Positions 53,375 to 63,085 of a DNA stretch of 64,000 nt are shown in pieces. Positions within the stretch are counted from its first letter, which is position 1, and each line of letters starts with the position of its first letter. The stretch comes from Candidatus Pseudothioglobus singularis PS1. GTDB lineage: Bacteria; Pseudomonadota; Gammaproteobacteria; PS1; Pseudothioglobaceae. Below the pieces are notes generated by a model that was not told where the DNA came from, did not search any database, and saw nothing but the letters and a program-made list of their open reading frames with translations. The stretch spans positions 1,054,001 through 1,118,000 of the forward strand of contig NZ_CP006911.1 of NCBI RefSeq assembly GCF_001281385.1, written 5' to 3'. A program made the position numbers and the translations under genes.

Positions 53375-54217
53375 TTAAAGAATTAGTTTTTTCTCGGCAG
53401 GCTCTAAATTGTCGTAGTTCCATAACGTCTTACCTGAAACATACTTCTGCATTTTTTCTACCCCTTTTGGTGATTTCATGCCATAAAGTGCTAATTTCTC
53501 TGTCAAGTATCTCACATCGAGTTCAGTCATTTCTCCTGGTACACAGTCCACTCCAAGCTCCTCAACTTCGCCGCCGACATAGATTGTGCCGTCATACATT
53601 GAGTCACCCAAGTTCATTCCTGCATCACCACAGATAATCATGCGACCACGCTGCATCATGAAGCCAGAGAACGCGCCTGTTTTACCGCCAACAAGAATCG
53701 TGCCACCTTTCTGGTCAATTCCTGTACGGGCACCAACACTTCCCTTACAAACAAGATCACCGCCACGAATAGCTGCGCCAAATGTTGATCCAGCATTTCC
53801 ATCAATCACAACCGTTCCAGACATCATGTTTTCAGCACAAGACCAACCTACGCGCCCTTTAATGTGTACGTTAGGTCCATCAATTAAGCCGCAACCAAAA
53901 TAACCTAGGCTGTCTGAAAAAGTTAAGTTAAGACGGTTCAAGATACCAACTCCAACGCCATGTCTTGACATTGGGTTGTCAACAGTAATGTCACCAACTC
54001 CACTTTCCATCAATGCTCTGATCTCGCGATTGATCTCTCTTGGAGTCATATCCAGTGCGTCAATTGTAGCGCTCTTGTTAGTGTCGACTTCAAATGAATG
54101 AAAATAAGTTAAATTCTCACTCTCATCAATAGAGAAAAAACGTTGTTGAGTTCTTCCTTTTAACTGCTCTTCGTGAAGTCCCATCTCATGAGACGACTCT
54201 TTTCTTAGTTCTGCCAT
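53375..54217 (-). CDS. GXGXG-domain glutamate-synthase-like subunit (MgsB/GlxC type)
   Basis: Equivalent to the C-terminal beta-helix domain of glutamate synthase, a structural part of the ammonia channel. The 280 residues show the repeated glycine pattern: GYFGCGLIDGPNVHIKGRVG, GTVVIDGNAGSTFGAAIRGG, GGTILVGGKTGAFSGFM and GDAGMNLGDSMYDGTIYVGG. The start at 54217 has GGAGAGG upstream and overlaps the previous gene by 13 bases. The N-terminal 70 residues (ESSHEMGLHEEQLK, then SIDESENLTYFHSFEVD) are extra relative to the core domain. Confidence 0.87.
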   Translation of the reverse strand: MAELRKESSHEMGLHEEQLKGRTQQRFFSIDESENLTYFHSFEVDTNKSATIDALDMTPREINREIRALMESGVGDITVDNPMSRHGVGVGILNRLNLTFSDSLGYFGCGLIDGPNVHIKGRVGWSCAENMMSGTVVIDGNAGSTFGAAIRGGDLVCKGSVGARTGIDQKGGTILVGGKTGAFSGFMMQRGRMIICGDAGMNLGDSMYDGTIYVGGEVEELGVDCVPGEMTELDVRYLTEKLALYGMKSPKGVEKMQKYVSGKTLWNYDNLEPAEKKLIL

Positions 54218-55143
54218 ACTTTTACCTCTCCGTGATATGGGTCAAATGTTTCAATACGGTGATCAAATAATGTTCTAATTGCAACTTCTTCAGAAGCTAG
54301 AGCAATCATGTCATCACCCTCGTAAACTACCATTGGTTTAGCGGCCATTACATCCTTAGCCATTCCAAGTTGATCTTTAGTAGCAACCAGATATGTAAAT
54401 ACACCATCAAGATATTCAACAGAGTCTTTCATAGCTGTCTCTAAATCTTTTCCTTGGCTCATTCTTTCTGCAATATAAACTGCGATAAGTTCTGAGTCAC
54501 AGTTTGAAGAAAAACGATGCCCTTTCAGTTCAAGCGCGCGCCTATTTGTCCAGTAATTCGTTAACTGGCCGTTGTGGACTACCGCAACGTCACTGAATGG
54601 GTATGCCCAGTATGGGTGAGCAGAACGAATATCTACGTCTGACTCAGTCGCCATTCTTGTGTGCCCAATGCCATGAGTGCCATTGAATTGATTCAAGCCA
54701 TACTGTTCAGATACGACTGATGCATCGCCAAGATCTTTAATTAACTCAAGAGAGTTACCAATTGATAAAATTTCAACGCCTTCAATATCCTCAACAAAGT
54801 CAGCTAACTTTTTCATATCGCCAGAGAATTGAATCTCGTAACGATGAGCATATTCCGTTGCACTGTCCTCTTTAACAACTTTTGCACCTAAATCTTTAAG
54901 TCTGGATTTAACCATTGCAATTCTTGATTCAATTTGAGCATGTATATCAAAACTGCCTTCAAGATCAGCTGCTTCAGCAACCTTAAACCTAACGACTTGA
55001 TTTCCATTATCATCGCCATACATAGCATAACCAGTTGAATCTGGCCCTCTATGTTTTAAAGCTTGAAGCATTGATGTCATTTGCTCACCAATGTTTACAT
55101 CTTTGCCAGCATTCTTATGAATGATTCCTGCTATTCCGCACAT
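54205..55143 (-). CDS. Class II glutamine amidotransferase-like subunit (MgsA/GlxB type)
   Basis: Equivalent to the glutaminase domain of glutamate synthase. The 312 residues start MCGIAGII, leaving Cys2 as the N-terminal nucleophile, then LKHRGPDSTGYAMYG, GIGHTRMATESDVDIRSAHP and VVHNGQLTNYWTNRRALE. In N-methylglutamate synthase this subunit hydrolyses the amide of gamma-glutamylmethylamide; in ordinary use it would take glutamine. It lies directly after the glutamine-synthetase-like gene (70 bases) with ribosome site GGGAG. Confidence 0.87.
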   Translation of the reverse strand: MCGIAGIIHKNAGKDVNIGEQMTSMLQALKHRGPDSTGYAMYGDDNGNQVVRFKVAEAADLEGSFDIHAQIESRIAMVKSRLKDLGAKVVKEDSATEYAHRYEIQFSGDMKKLADFVEDIEGVEILSIGNSLELIKDLGDASVVSEQYGLNQFNGTHGIGHTRMATESDVDIRSAHPYWAYPFSDVAVVHNGQLTNYWTNRRALELKGHRFSSNCDSELIAVYIAERMSQGKDLETAMKDSVEYLDGVFTYLVATKDQLGMAKDVMAAKPMVVYEGDDMIALASEEVAIRTLFDHRIETFDPYHGEVKVWQN

Positions 55144-55213
55144 ATAATCTCCCTTTCCCTAAAAATTGCCCACCGCTAGGTGGGCACTCCAAATAAAACC
55201 TAAAGAAGCTAGC

Positions 55214-56692
55214 CTATGGCAAGCAGTCTATATAAGTCTCCAAATCCCAGTCCGTAACAGTGTGGTTGAATCTCTCCCACTCATCTGTCTTGTAATGGTT
55301 ATATACTGTATACATTTCATCTGGCATAGCAGATTTAATGACTTCATCATTTGCAAGTTCATTCATCGCATCACCCAGTGACATTGGAAGCTTGGTAACG
55401 TCTTTACCCGCCTCCATTGCTGCATAGATATTTCTTTCTTCTGGCTCACCTGCATCAATATTATTATCAATACCGTCACCCATAGCTTTTAATAGAGCTG
55501 AGCCCATTAAGTAAGGATTTACCATAGAGTCAACCGAGCGGTACTCAAAACGACCCGGCGCTGAAACGCGGAGCGCACAAGTACGGTTTTGGTAACCCCA
55601 GTCAGCGAAGATTGGTGCCCAAAAACCTGTATCCCAGAGACGGCGATAAGAGTTAACCGTTGATGAACCAATTGATGTTAGTGCAGGTAAGTGCTTAATC
55701 ACACCACCAATTGAGTTCAAACCAATTGGACCTGGCATCTTCTCGTCGATAGATGGGTCTGGCATAAATGTATTCTCACCACCTTCTTTATACATAAAGC
55801 AACCAGGCATTCCTGGAAGTTCGCCATCACCAGTAGCTATTTCTGGATGAAAGACATCCTTTCCGCCCTTCCAAAGAGACATATTATGGTGGCAACCTGA
55901 GGCCGAAACGCCCATAAAAGGTTTACTCATAAAGCAAGCAATCAGACCAAATTCACGCGCTACTTGAGCACAAATCTGACGATATGTTGTTAAACGGTCT
56001 GCGTTTCTTAAAACGTCATCAAACTGAGTGTTAAGTTCTAGCTGACCTGGAGCATCCTCATGGTCACCTTGAATAATATCAAGACCCATTTGCTCTGAAT
56101 ATTCAATCACCTTCATGAACACTGGTCGAAGCTCTTCAAACTGATCGATGTGGTAACAATTTGGCTTCGTAACTCCACCATTAGGACCACCATCCTCACC
56201 ACGCTTAAGCCACATCATTTCTGGCTCAGTGCCGCAGCGCATATCTAAACCATATTGGTCTTGAAATTCTTTGTGTTGTCTATGCAGGTTTCCACGACAA
56301 TCAGACGTTAATGCTGCACCTGGGTTTTCACGCTCTTCACGGTTTCTATAAAGTCTACAGAATACGCGCGCTACTCTTTTATCCCAAGGAAGTTGACAAA
56401 AAGTTTCTGGATCTGGAATACCAACAAGCTCTGATGACTCTGGACCATAACCGATATAGTCTCCATGTCTATCCACAAACAAGTTAGCAGTTGAACCATA
56501 AACCAGTTGGAATCCTTTTTCAGCTAATCTCTCCCAGTGTCTTGCTGGAATACCTTTACCGACAATACGTCCGGTAACAGATACAAATTGATAATATACA
56601 TATGTAACACCCAAAGCGTCGATTTTAGCTTTAACTTCTTTTACAAGTTTGTCGCGTCCAGGCTCGTTAACGTGTTGTTCTAAATCTGTCAT
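55214..56692 (-). CDS. Glutamine-synthetase-family ligase (GlnT/GmaS-like)
   Basis: ATP-dependent gamma-glutamyl-amide ligase. The 492 residues have the beta-grasp N-terminus (YQFVSVTGRIVGKGIPARHW) and the catalytic core with CGTEPEMMWL, HEDAPGQLELNTQFDD, GVSASGCHHNMSLW and the C-terminal GYQNRTCALRVSAPGRFEYR, then MVNPYLMGSALLKAMGDGI. It differs clearly from GlnA. Heading an MgsABC-like operon, it may be gamma-glutamylmethylamide synthetase (methylamine plus glutamate); GlnT of the Rhizobium glx cluster is the alternative. Ribosome site GGAGAG precedes the ATG and the mRNA leader is about 185 bases. Confidence 0.85.
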   Translation of the reverse strand: MTDLEQHVNEPGRDKLVKEVKAKIDALGVTYVYYQFVSVTGRIVGKGIPARHWERLAEKGFQLVYGSTANLFVDRHGDYIGYGPESSELVGIPDPETFCQLPWDKRVARVFCRLYRNREERENPGAALTSDCRGNLHRQHKEFQDQYGLDMRCGTEPEMMWLKRGEDGGPNGGVTKPNCYHIDQFEELRPVFMKVIEYSEQMGLDIIQGDHEDAPGQLELNTQFDDVLRNADRLTTYRQICAQVAREFGLIACFMSKPFMGVSASGCHHNMSLWKGGKDVFHPEIATGDGELPGMPGCFMYKEGGENTFMPDPSIDEKMPGPIGLNSIGGVIKHLPALTSIGSSTVNSYRRLWDTGFWAPIFADWGYQNRTCALRVSAPGRFEYRSVDSMVNPYLMGSALLKAMGDGIDNNIDAGEPEERNIYAAMEAGKDVTKLPMSLGDAMNELANDEVIKSAMPDEMYTVYNHYKTDEWERFNHTVTDWDLETYIDCLP

Positions 56693-56716
56693 TTAATCTC
56701 TCCGAAAAAATAAAAA

Positions 56717-56736
56717 AAATCTTTAAATAAAGATTT
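56717..56736 (-). promoter_or_regulatory. Hairpin with T-run in the leader of the GlnT/GmaS-like gene
   Basis: On the minus strand AAATCTTTA pairs with TAAAGATTT and is followed by T-rich sequence running into the ribosome site. It has the form of an A-T-rich attenuator. Two further hairpins lie upstream in the leader: ATAGATAC with GTATCTAT (56807-56828) and CACTCA with TGAGTG (56847-56863). Confidence 0.4.
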
Positions 56737-56881
56737 GCCCCCTAGTAGATTTTATTTAGATTCGTAAAATAAACCCAAATAAAAACCAGATTAATTTACT
56801 AACTATATAGATACAGATAAGTATCTATTTGTGTAACTCAAATATCCACTCAAAAAATGAGTGTTTCAGTAAATTATGCAT

Positions 56882-56913
56882 GGAGTATACTCCTAATGAT
56901 AATCCATTGTCAA
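56882..56913 (-). promoter_or_regulatory. Sigma-70 promoter with palindromic operator for the GlnT/GmaS-like operon
   Basis: On the minus strand TTGACA (56908-56913) and TATACT (56884-56889) are 18 bases apart. The -10 is embedded in a perfect 12-bp palindrome GGAGTATACTCC (56882-56893), a natural repressor site. Transcription should start near 56877. The XRE-cupin regulator encoded next door is the obvious candidate to bind it. The remaining gap 56914-57065 is AT-rich and holds no gene that I can see. Confidence 0.65.
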
Positions 56914-57065
56914 GAAATTTTTTTTATTTTAAAGAAATTTAATAAAGTGTTGTTTTTCTTCTAAAAATGTTTAAAAAAACATGAAAAAAAACTGATTTGA
57001 GAGCTTGCTTGAGGAAGTTAATGATGAGCAAAAAAAAATTACTCATTTGTTCTTAGTAATTATTG

Positions 57066-57716
57066 TTAATCAGAGTTATTCGTGCAAATAATGGTCAGAA
57101 ACTGGCACTCATCGCTGATTATTTTTTTAGGCCCATGAGGCTTATCAGAATCAAAATATAAAGAGTCGCCTTTTTTAAAGTGGTAGATCTTAGTTCCATA
57201 ATAATAATCCATCTGACCTTTAAGCATATAAATGAACTCTACGCCCTTGTGTTGAAATTCAGGAAATTCATAGTCTCTTGAAGTAATCGTAATTAAGCAA
57301 GGCTCGACGTTTAACGAACCTCCAACCGTGTGGCCTAGTAATTGGTAATGACGACTCTCATCTGAACCCGCTCTCTCGATCGTTAGGCCGTCACCTGATT
57401 TAATAAAGGTGGGCTCAACATCTTTATCATGTTGCTTGAATAGTGAAGTAATTGAAATGTTGAGTGCATGGCAGATGAGCTGGATTGTTTTGAGCGACGC
57501 ACTGATTTGGCCATTTTCAATTTTAGAGAGCATACTGGCAGACAAAAGCGATTGCTTTGATAGCTGCTGCAATGTGACGCCAGCATTTTTTCTAGCAATA
57601 CGAACCTGTTTACCTATTGAAGCCTCAAGCTGTTTATCACTCCCAAAAGAAGGAAGATTTTTGTCAATGATGGAAACACCTTTCTCTTTAGGCGGCGGGT
57701 TTTTTGTAGAAGCCAC
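57066..57716 (-). CDS. XRE-family regulator with C-terminal cupin domain
   Basis: A 216-residue transcription factor. The helix-turn-helix lies at about residues 34-88 (IGKQVRIARKNAGVTLQQLS, then SMLSKIENGQISASLKTIQL) and a cupin sensor domain at about 140-212 (FQHKGVEFIYMLKGQMDYYY, FKKGDSLYFDSDKPHG). Such regulators often respond to amines or polyamines and repress adjacent catabolic operons (PuuR-like layout). It lies just upstream of, and on the same strand as, the GlnT/GmaS-like operon, with its own transcript likely. The N-terminal 30 residues are basic and disordered-looking. Confidence 0.92.
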   Translation of the reverse strand: MASTKNPPPKEKGVSIIDKNLPSFGSDKQLEASIGKQVRIARKNAGVTLQQLSKQSLLSASMLSKIENGQISASLKTIQLICHALNISITSLFKQHDKDVEPTFIKSGDGLTIERAGSDESRHYQLLGHTVGGSLNVEPCLITITSRDYEFPEFQHKGVEFIYMLKGQMDYYYGTKIYHFKKGDSLYFDSDKPHGPKKIISDECQFLTIICTNNSD

Positions 57717-57806
57717 AACAAAATAATTTACTTAGAATAAAAAAAATTATACTACAAGGAAAATTATTTAATGAACCAATTCGAATTTAAAATTAAATAT
57801 TGGGCC

Positions 57807-58823
57807 TTAAGACCTTGAGCGGCGGCTCCTTCTCTGCTTCACTGGCTTTGAATCATCGCCCTTAAAGATCGATCTTGAGCCCTCAGACATTTGCCCTACC
57901 TTCTCTTCAATTTCTTCGAGGGTTGGCGCTGAAGTGACAATGTGTTCGTCCATTGCTTTCCTCATTGCTCTGACATGATCAAAAGTGGTCCCACAACAAC
58001 CACCAATAATGTTGGCGCCTGAATTCATGGCAATTTTTACATACTCAGACATGAGCTCTTCGGTTCCAGAATAAACGATACTACCATCGACAAACTCCGG
58101 AATGCCGCAGTTCGCTTTAGAGATAACCACTGTCTCAGGCTCAACACTCTTCGAGATGTCATTGATTGTTGCCAATAGGTCAGGCGCACCAATACCGCAA
58201 TTGGCACCAAAACCCATTAAATTTAAATCTTTAGATCTTTTGGCAAGATTTGAAGGTGTAATCCCCATCATTGTTTTGCCAGCGGTATCAAAACTCATTG
58301 TCGCGCAGACAGGGAGCCCAATATCTTTGACCGCATCTATTGCTGCCTCGAGCTCCTCCATCGCATACATAGTCTCAAGCCAAAGCACATCTACTCCGCC
58401 CTCAGCCAGGCCCTCTGCTTGAGCCCTAAAAGCAGCTGTCGCTTCGCTAGGCGTCATCAGTCCATGAGGCTCAATCATTTCTCCGGTTGGCCCCATTGCC
58501 CCTGCAACAATGACTAGGCGATCAGCATTATCAGCAACCTCCCTAGCTACAACTCCAGCAGCTTTGTTAAGCTCAAAGACTTGATTCTCAAGATTATGTA
58601 ACTTCAGTCTAAAGGATGTTCCGCCAAAACTGTTTGTTAAAAACAAATCAGAACCCGCATCAACAAAACCTTGATGCAAGGAGCGGATTCTGTCCTTATG
58701 CTCAAGGTTCCAAGGTTCAGGAGGATCGCCTGTCTCTAAACCCATTCCAAACAAATTGGTTCCTGTAGCGCCATCAGCCAAAATATGACTTTTGTCTTTA
58801 AGTATTTTTAAGAAATTGTTCAT
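57807..58823 (-). CDS. Betaine-homocysteine S-methyltransferase-like enzyme
   Basis: Zinc-dependent methyltransferase that makes methionine from homocysteine. The 338 residues have DGATGTNLFGMGL at the start, TNSFGGTSFRLKLH, and zinc cysteines in GFGANCGIG (about residue 207) and IGGCCGTTFDH (about 273-283). Among S-methyl-trans proteins the layout matches bacterial BHMT-like enzymes, which use betaine and yield dimethylglycine; this fits the betaine genes nearby. S-methylmethionine is another possible donor. The last 12 residues (KPVKQRRSRRSRS) form an unusual basic tail. Confidence 0.85.
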   Translation of the reverse strand: MNNFLKILKDKSHILADGATGTNLFGMGLETGDPPEPWNLEHKDRIRSLHQGFVDAGSDLFLTNSFGGTSFRLKLHNLENQVFELNKAAGVVAREVADNADRLVIVAGAMGPTGEMIEPHGLMTPSEATAAFRAQAEGLAEGGVDVLWLETMYAMEELEAAIDAVKDIGLPVCATMSFDTAGKTMMGITPSNLAKRSKDLNLMGFGANCGIGAPDLLATINDISKSVEPETVVISKANCGIPEFVDGSIVYSGTEELMSEYVKIAMNSGANIIGGCCGTTFDHVRAMRKAMDEHIVTSAPTLEEIEEKVGQMSEGSRSIFKGDDSKPVKQRRSRRSRS

Positions 58824-59197
58824 GAAGCGATTAAGTGCTGAGGGTAAGGTAAATACAATTTTGAAGTTTACGGATAATTATACTGGACGCTGAATTATTA
58901 GTAATTTAATATATTCAATCTATGCTTAATAATATTCATAAAATAATATTCTATAAATCACAACTAGAATAAAAAAATTACCCTACAATTTGTAATGCAA
59001 ATTTTTAAATAATTATGCGATGAGACTGCCTAATCTCTATATAATTTGATTTAAAAAAATAAACTCACAAATTGTGACTATTTTAACTTTACAGCAAGCA
59101 CAAAATAGCATGCTCATTAACGGCATGATTGGTAAATCTTACCTGCACCCAGTATTTATAAATTCAAGCCACCCTTCCCCCATAAATTACAGGAATA
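58824..59197. promoter_or_regulatory. Divergent intergenic region before sucA
   Basis: A 374-base AT-rich gap with no gene. It contains two related symmetric sites, TACAATTTGTA (58984-58994) and TCACAAATTGTGA (59065-59077), sharing the core ACAA-N-TTGT. These could be regulator sites for sucAB or the methyltransferase gene. An AGGA ribosome site precedes the sucA ATG. No standard -35/-10 pair could be chosen with confidence. Confidence 0.4.
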
Positions 59198-61894
59198 ATG
59201 AACAATAATTCTAACTCGCATGAAGATGTGATCAGTCGCTTTATTAATTATGGCGAATCTAATTTTGAATCCAATACTGCTCCAAATAGCCCCACTCAAA
59301 GCGCTGCCCAGCTTGGTGTTCTCAGGCTCATCTATGCCTTTCGATTTTCGGGACACTTAAGGGCCACCTTAGATCCACTCAAGAGACCAAGACACCACTC
59401 AACGCCGCCATTTACGCTTGAAGAGTTTGGTTTGAGTGAAGCGGATTTAGATACCACGTTTGATATGGGCTCTTACCAGGGACCCAACTGCAACACACTA
59501 AGAGAGCTTTTTGAGTCACTCAACAAAACTTATTGCTCTAGCCTTGGTGTCGAGTATATGCACATCCCTAATCTTGAAGAGAGGAAGTGGATCCAAACAA
59601 AGATTGAAACGATGTCTTTGGAGCAAAATGAATCACCTGAATATAAAAAATGGCTCCTTCAAAGGATCACCGCTGCCGAAGTTTTTGAGAAATTTCTTCA
59701 TAATAAGTATGTCGGTCAAAAACGCTTTTCTCTCGAAGGGAGTGACACCCTCATTCCCTTATTAAATGTATTAATTGAGCACTCAGGCGAATACCTGATG
59801 AATAGAATATGCCTCGGCATGGCCCATAGAGGCCGCTTAAACGTTCTCATTAATATTATGGGGAAGAGGGCTGAAAAACTCTTCAAAGAGTTTGCTGGAG
59901 ATCTTGGCTTAAGTAAAAAACAGACGGGTGATGTCAAATATCATCAAGGCTTTTCATCAGATATTAAAACTAGTAAAAAAGATGTTCACCTTGCCTTAAT
60001 GTTTAATCCTTCTCATCTTGAACTAGTCAACCCTGTCATTGAAGGATACGCCAGGTATCACCAAGATAAAAATAATGAATCAGATCGACAAAAGATACTT
60101 CCTGTTCTAATCCATGGTGATGCCGCCTTTTCAGGCCAAGGCATTGTGATGGAGACCTTAAATATGTCTCAATCACGAGGCTATAGAACGATGGGCACTG
60201 TTCACATTATTATTAACAATCAGATTGGCTTTACGACCTCAAAACAAACGGATGCCAGGTCAACGGATTACTGTACTGACGTTGTAAAAATGATTAATGC
60301 GCCAGTCTTTCATGTCAACGCAGAAGACCCAGAAATGGTTAGTTTTATAACTAAGCTCGCACTTGACTATCGCATGCGCTACAAGAAAGATGTGGTTATT
60401 GACCTCATGTGCTATAGAAGACACGGTCACAATGAGGCTGACGAACCAGCTGTCACTCAGCCGTTAATGTATGAGGCCATCAGAAAACTTCCGACGACGC
60501 GTGCAAACTATGCCAATACATTAATGAAACAAGGTGTCATTGATCAATCAGAGGTTGACGCGATGATTGCTGACTATCGACAAGAACTGAAAGACGGCAA
60601 CAGAGTAGCCTACAACATCCTAGAGCCAAAAAATAAAAGGGCTTGGGAATTACTTTGGGAAGATTATTTTGACTCAACTTGGCATGATCCCTATAAATCT
60701 GCAATCAGCAAAAAACATATCAAGGATCTCAACAAAAAACTGCAGCATGTCCCAGATGGATTCGAAGTTCATCCACGCGTTAAAAAGATGATGTCAGAGA
60801 GAAACAAAATGGCTAATGACAAAATTAATGCTGACTGGGGATTTGCTGAAACGCTTGCTTTTGCCAGTTTAACTGAAGTTGGGGTTCCCATTAGACTCAC
60901 TGGACAAGACTGCGGCAGAGGAACTTTTTTTCATAGGAATGCAGTCTTACATAATCAGCTCGCTAATGAAGATTACACCCCACTTATGAACATTAATGAG
61001 AATCAAGGCAGAGTTCAAATATTTGACTCAATCCTCTCTGAGGAGGCAGCGCTTGGATTTGAATATGGTTACGCCACTGCAAACCCAGAGTCCCTCGTTA
61101 TATGGGAAGCTCAGTTTGGAGACTTTGTGAATGGCGCTCAAGCAATTATTGATCAATTTATAGCCTCGGGAGAAGCTAAATGGGGCCGCCTATCAAACCT
61201 CGTTATGCTTCTACCTCATGGCCTTGAAGGTCAAGGACCTGAGCACTCCTCAGGAAGACTAGAGCGCTTTCTTCAGCTTTGTGCAAGTCATAATATGCAG
61301 GTTTGTGTTCCATCAACGGCCTCACAAATTTTCCATCTACTTAGGCGTCAAGTCCTCAGAAAGTTTAGGGCACCACTGATTATTATGTCTCCTAAAAGCT
61401 TGCTTAGAAACCCTCTTGCAGCCTCTCCTTTATTTAAGTTTACTGAGGGTAAATTTAGAGATGTTTATGAAGAACAATATGACAACATTAAACCTAAAAA
61501 GGTTGATCGAGTCGTAATGTGCAGTGGAAAAGTTTTTTATGAGTTACTAACGCGTCGTCAAGATGATCAAATAAATAATGTTGCTATTCTTAGACTAGAG
61601 CAGCTCTACCCTTTTCCTGATGAAGCGCTTCAATCTGAGTTAGCTAAATTTACGGGGGCCAAGGATATAGTTTGGTGTCAAGAAGAGCCCATCAATCAAG
61701 GCGCTTGGTATACCTCAAGACATAACTTTATGGAAAGCATTAAAAAGGGACAAACTCTTCATGTAGTAGCGCGTGAGCTTTATGCTGCTCCTGCAGAAGG
61801 CAGTGTTAGAATGCATAATATTAATCAAAGTCACATTATTGAAAAAGGACTAGGCATTCAGCCTATTAATAAAGCTAGGAGCATTAAGAAATGA
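59198..61894 (+). CDS. sucA: 2-Oxoglutarate dehydrogenase E1 component
   Basis: Thiamine-diphosphate enzyme that decarboxylates 2-oxoglutarate in the TCA cycle. The 898 residues include AYRFSGH-like [15 protein letters not shown] (about 48-62), [39 protein letters not shown] and [12 protein letters not shown], and the transketolase half has [14 protein letters not shown]. It is about 35 residues shorter than E. coli SucA: the N-terminal helix with the DPxSVDxxW pattern, which tethers E1 to E2, is missing. An in-frame stop lies 15 bases upstream of the ATG, so no longer start exists. Confidence 0.97.
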   Translation: MNNNSNSHEDVISRFINYGESNFESNTAPNSPTQSAAQLGVLRLIYAFRFSGHLRATLDPLKRPRHHSTPPFTLEEFGLSEADLDTTFDMGSYQGPNCNTLRELFESLNKTYCSSLGVEYMHIPNLEERKWIQTKIETMSLEQNESPEYKKWLLQRITAAEVFEKFLHNKYVGQKRFSLEGSDTLIPLLNVLIEHSGEYLMNRICLGMAHRGRLNVLINIMGKRAEKLFKEFAGDLGLSKKQTGDVKYHQGFSSDIKTSKKDVHLALMFNPSHLELVNPVIEGYARYHQDKNNESDRQKILPVLIHGDAAFSGQGIVMETLNMSQSRGYRTMGTVHIIINNQIGFTTSKQTDARSTDYCTDVVKMINAPVFHVNAEDPEMVSFITKLALDYRMRYKKDVVIDLMCYRRHGHNEADEPAVTQPLMYEAIRKLPTTRANYANTLMKQGVIDQSEVDAMIADYRQELKDGNRVAYNILEPKNKRAWELLWEDYFDSTWHDPYKSAISKKHIKDLNKKLQHVPDGFEVHPRVKKMMSERNKMANDKINADWGFAETLAFASLTEVGVPIRLTGQDCGRGTFFHRNAVLHNQLANEDYTPLMNINENQGRVQIFDSILSEEAALGFEYGYATANPESLVIWEAQFGDFVNGAQAIIDQFIASGEAKWGRLSNLVMLLPHGLEGQGPEHSSGRLERFLQLCASHNMQVCVPSTASQIFHLLRRQVLRKFRAPLIIMSPKSLLRNPLAASPLFKFTEGKFRDVYEEQYDNIKPKKVDRVVMCSGKVFYELLTRRQDDQINNVAILRLEQLYPFPDEALQSELAKFTGAKDIVWCQEEPINQGAWYTSRHNFMESIKKGQTLHVVARELYAAPAEGSVRMHNINQSHIIEKGLGIQPINKARSIKK

Positions 61895-63015
61895 AAGAAG
61901 TAAAAGTACCTGTTTTGCCAGAATCGATTAACGAGGCAACCGTTGCTGCATGGCATAAAAAACCTGGAGACTCTGTAGAGGTTGATGATGTTATCGTCGA
62001 AATTGAGACAGATAAAGTCGTTCTTGAAGTTCCTGCAGAAGAGTCTGGCATCCTCACTGAAATTCTAGCTGAAGAGGGAGAAACCGTTAATGAGCAGCAA
62101 GTTCTTGGTCTTTTAGATGATTCGGCAGATGCTTCAAATGATGATACTCCTCAAGAGGAGCATGTCGCCCAAGAAGAGCCTGTAAAAGCTACCCAGGTAA
62201 GCCCTGAAGAAGCTCCAAAAGAAGAGGTCAAAAAAGAGCCAGTTGCTGCGCCTGAAATTTCTAGAGAAGAGCCAGCCGCTGCCCCAGTTTCGCAACCTTC
62301 TCAACCGAGCAGTAACCGAATGGAGGAGAGAGTCCCAATGACTCGAATCCGTAAAACGATTGCAAATAGGCTTCATTCGGCGACTCAAAACACTGCCATG
62401 CTGACAACCTTTAATGAAGTTGATATGAGTGAAATCTTGGCAATGAGAGCGAGCTATAAAGAGGCCTTCGAGAGGAAGTACTCTGTGAAATTAGGATTCA
62501 TGTCTTTCTTTGTGAAAGCAGCCGTCGAGTCACTCAAAAAATTCCCAACAGTCAATGCCTATTTAGATGGTGACGATATTGTTTATCATGCCTTCTGTGA
62601 CGTTTCTGTTGCTGTTTCTTCTGATAGAGGTCTCGTTGTTCCCGTTCTTCGTGATGCCCACAAAATGGGGATGCATGATATTGAGAAAGGGATTATGGAT
62701 TATGCTGGTAGAGCTCAAGATGGGACGCTTGGGATTGAAGAGATGAGTGGTGGCACCTTTACGATTTCTAATGGCGGCGTCTTTGGCTCACTACTTTCAA
62801 CGCCCATCCTTAATTCACCTCAGAGCGCTATCTTGGGAATGCATAAGACGCAAGAGCGTCCTATTGCAGTGAATGGTGAAGTCGTTATAAAACCCATGAT
62901 GTACCTGGCTCTATCTTATGATCATCGCATTATTGATGGCAAAGAGGCGGTTCAATTTTTGATCTCAATTAAAGAGGCTTTAGAAGATCCAGCGAGACTA
63001 TTACTTAAAGTTTAA
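61891..63015 (+). CDS. sucB: 2-Oxoglutarate dehydrogenase E2 component (dihydrolipoyl succinyltransferase)
   Basis: Core subunit that transfers the succinyl group from lipoate to CoA. The 374 residues hold a lipoyl domain (1-75; lipoylated lysine in [13 protein letters not shown]), a linker rich in alanine, proline and glutamate (about 78-145) and the catalytic domain from about 148 with [29 protein letters not shown] and [17 protein letters not shown] (active-site histidine). The peripheral E3-binding domain normally found in the linker (GTG..GRI..D pattern) is not there, which accounts for the short length. It overlaps sucA by 4 bases (ATGA). Confidence 0.95.
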   Translation: MKEVKVPVLPESINEATVAAWHKKPGDSVEVDDVIVEIETDKVVLEVPAEESGILTEILAEEGETVNEQQVLGLLDDSADASNDDTPQEEHVAQEEPVKATQVSPEEAPKEEVKKEPVAAPEISREEPAAAPVSQPSQPSSNRMEERVPMTRIRKTIANRLHSATQNTAMLTTFNEVDMSEILAMRASYKEAFERKYSVKLGFMSFFVKAAVESLKKFPTVNAYLDGDDIVYHAFCDVSVAVSSDRGLVVPVLRDAHKMGMHDIEKGIMDYAGRAQDGTLGIEEMSGGTFTISNGGVFGSLLSTPILNSPQSAILGMHKTQERPIAVNGEVVIKPMMYLALSYDHRIIDGKEAVQFLISIKEALEDPARLLLKV

Positions 63016-63030
63016 CGGATTCAATCTTAC

Positions 63031-63068
63031 AAAAAAAAGGGCGGTATTTTCATACCGCCCTTTTTCGT
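63031..63068. terminator. Bidirectional intrinsic terminator between sucB and the amt-linked gene
   Basis: AAAAAGGGCGGTAT (63034-63047) pairs with ATACCGCCCTTTTT (63052-63065) around TTTC. A-runs and T-runs on both sides allow it to stop both sucAB and the convergent amt transcript. Confidence 0.92.
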
Positions 63069-63085
63069 TTTATTGCTTTTTACAG

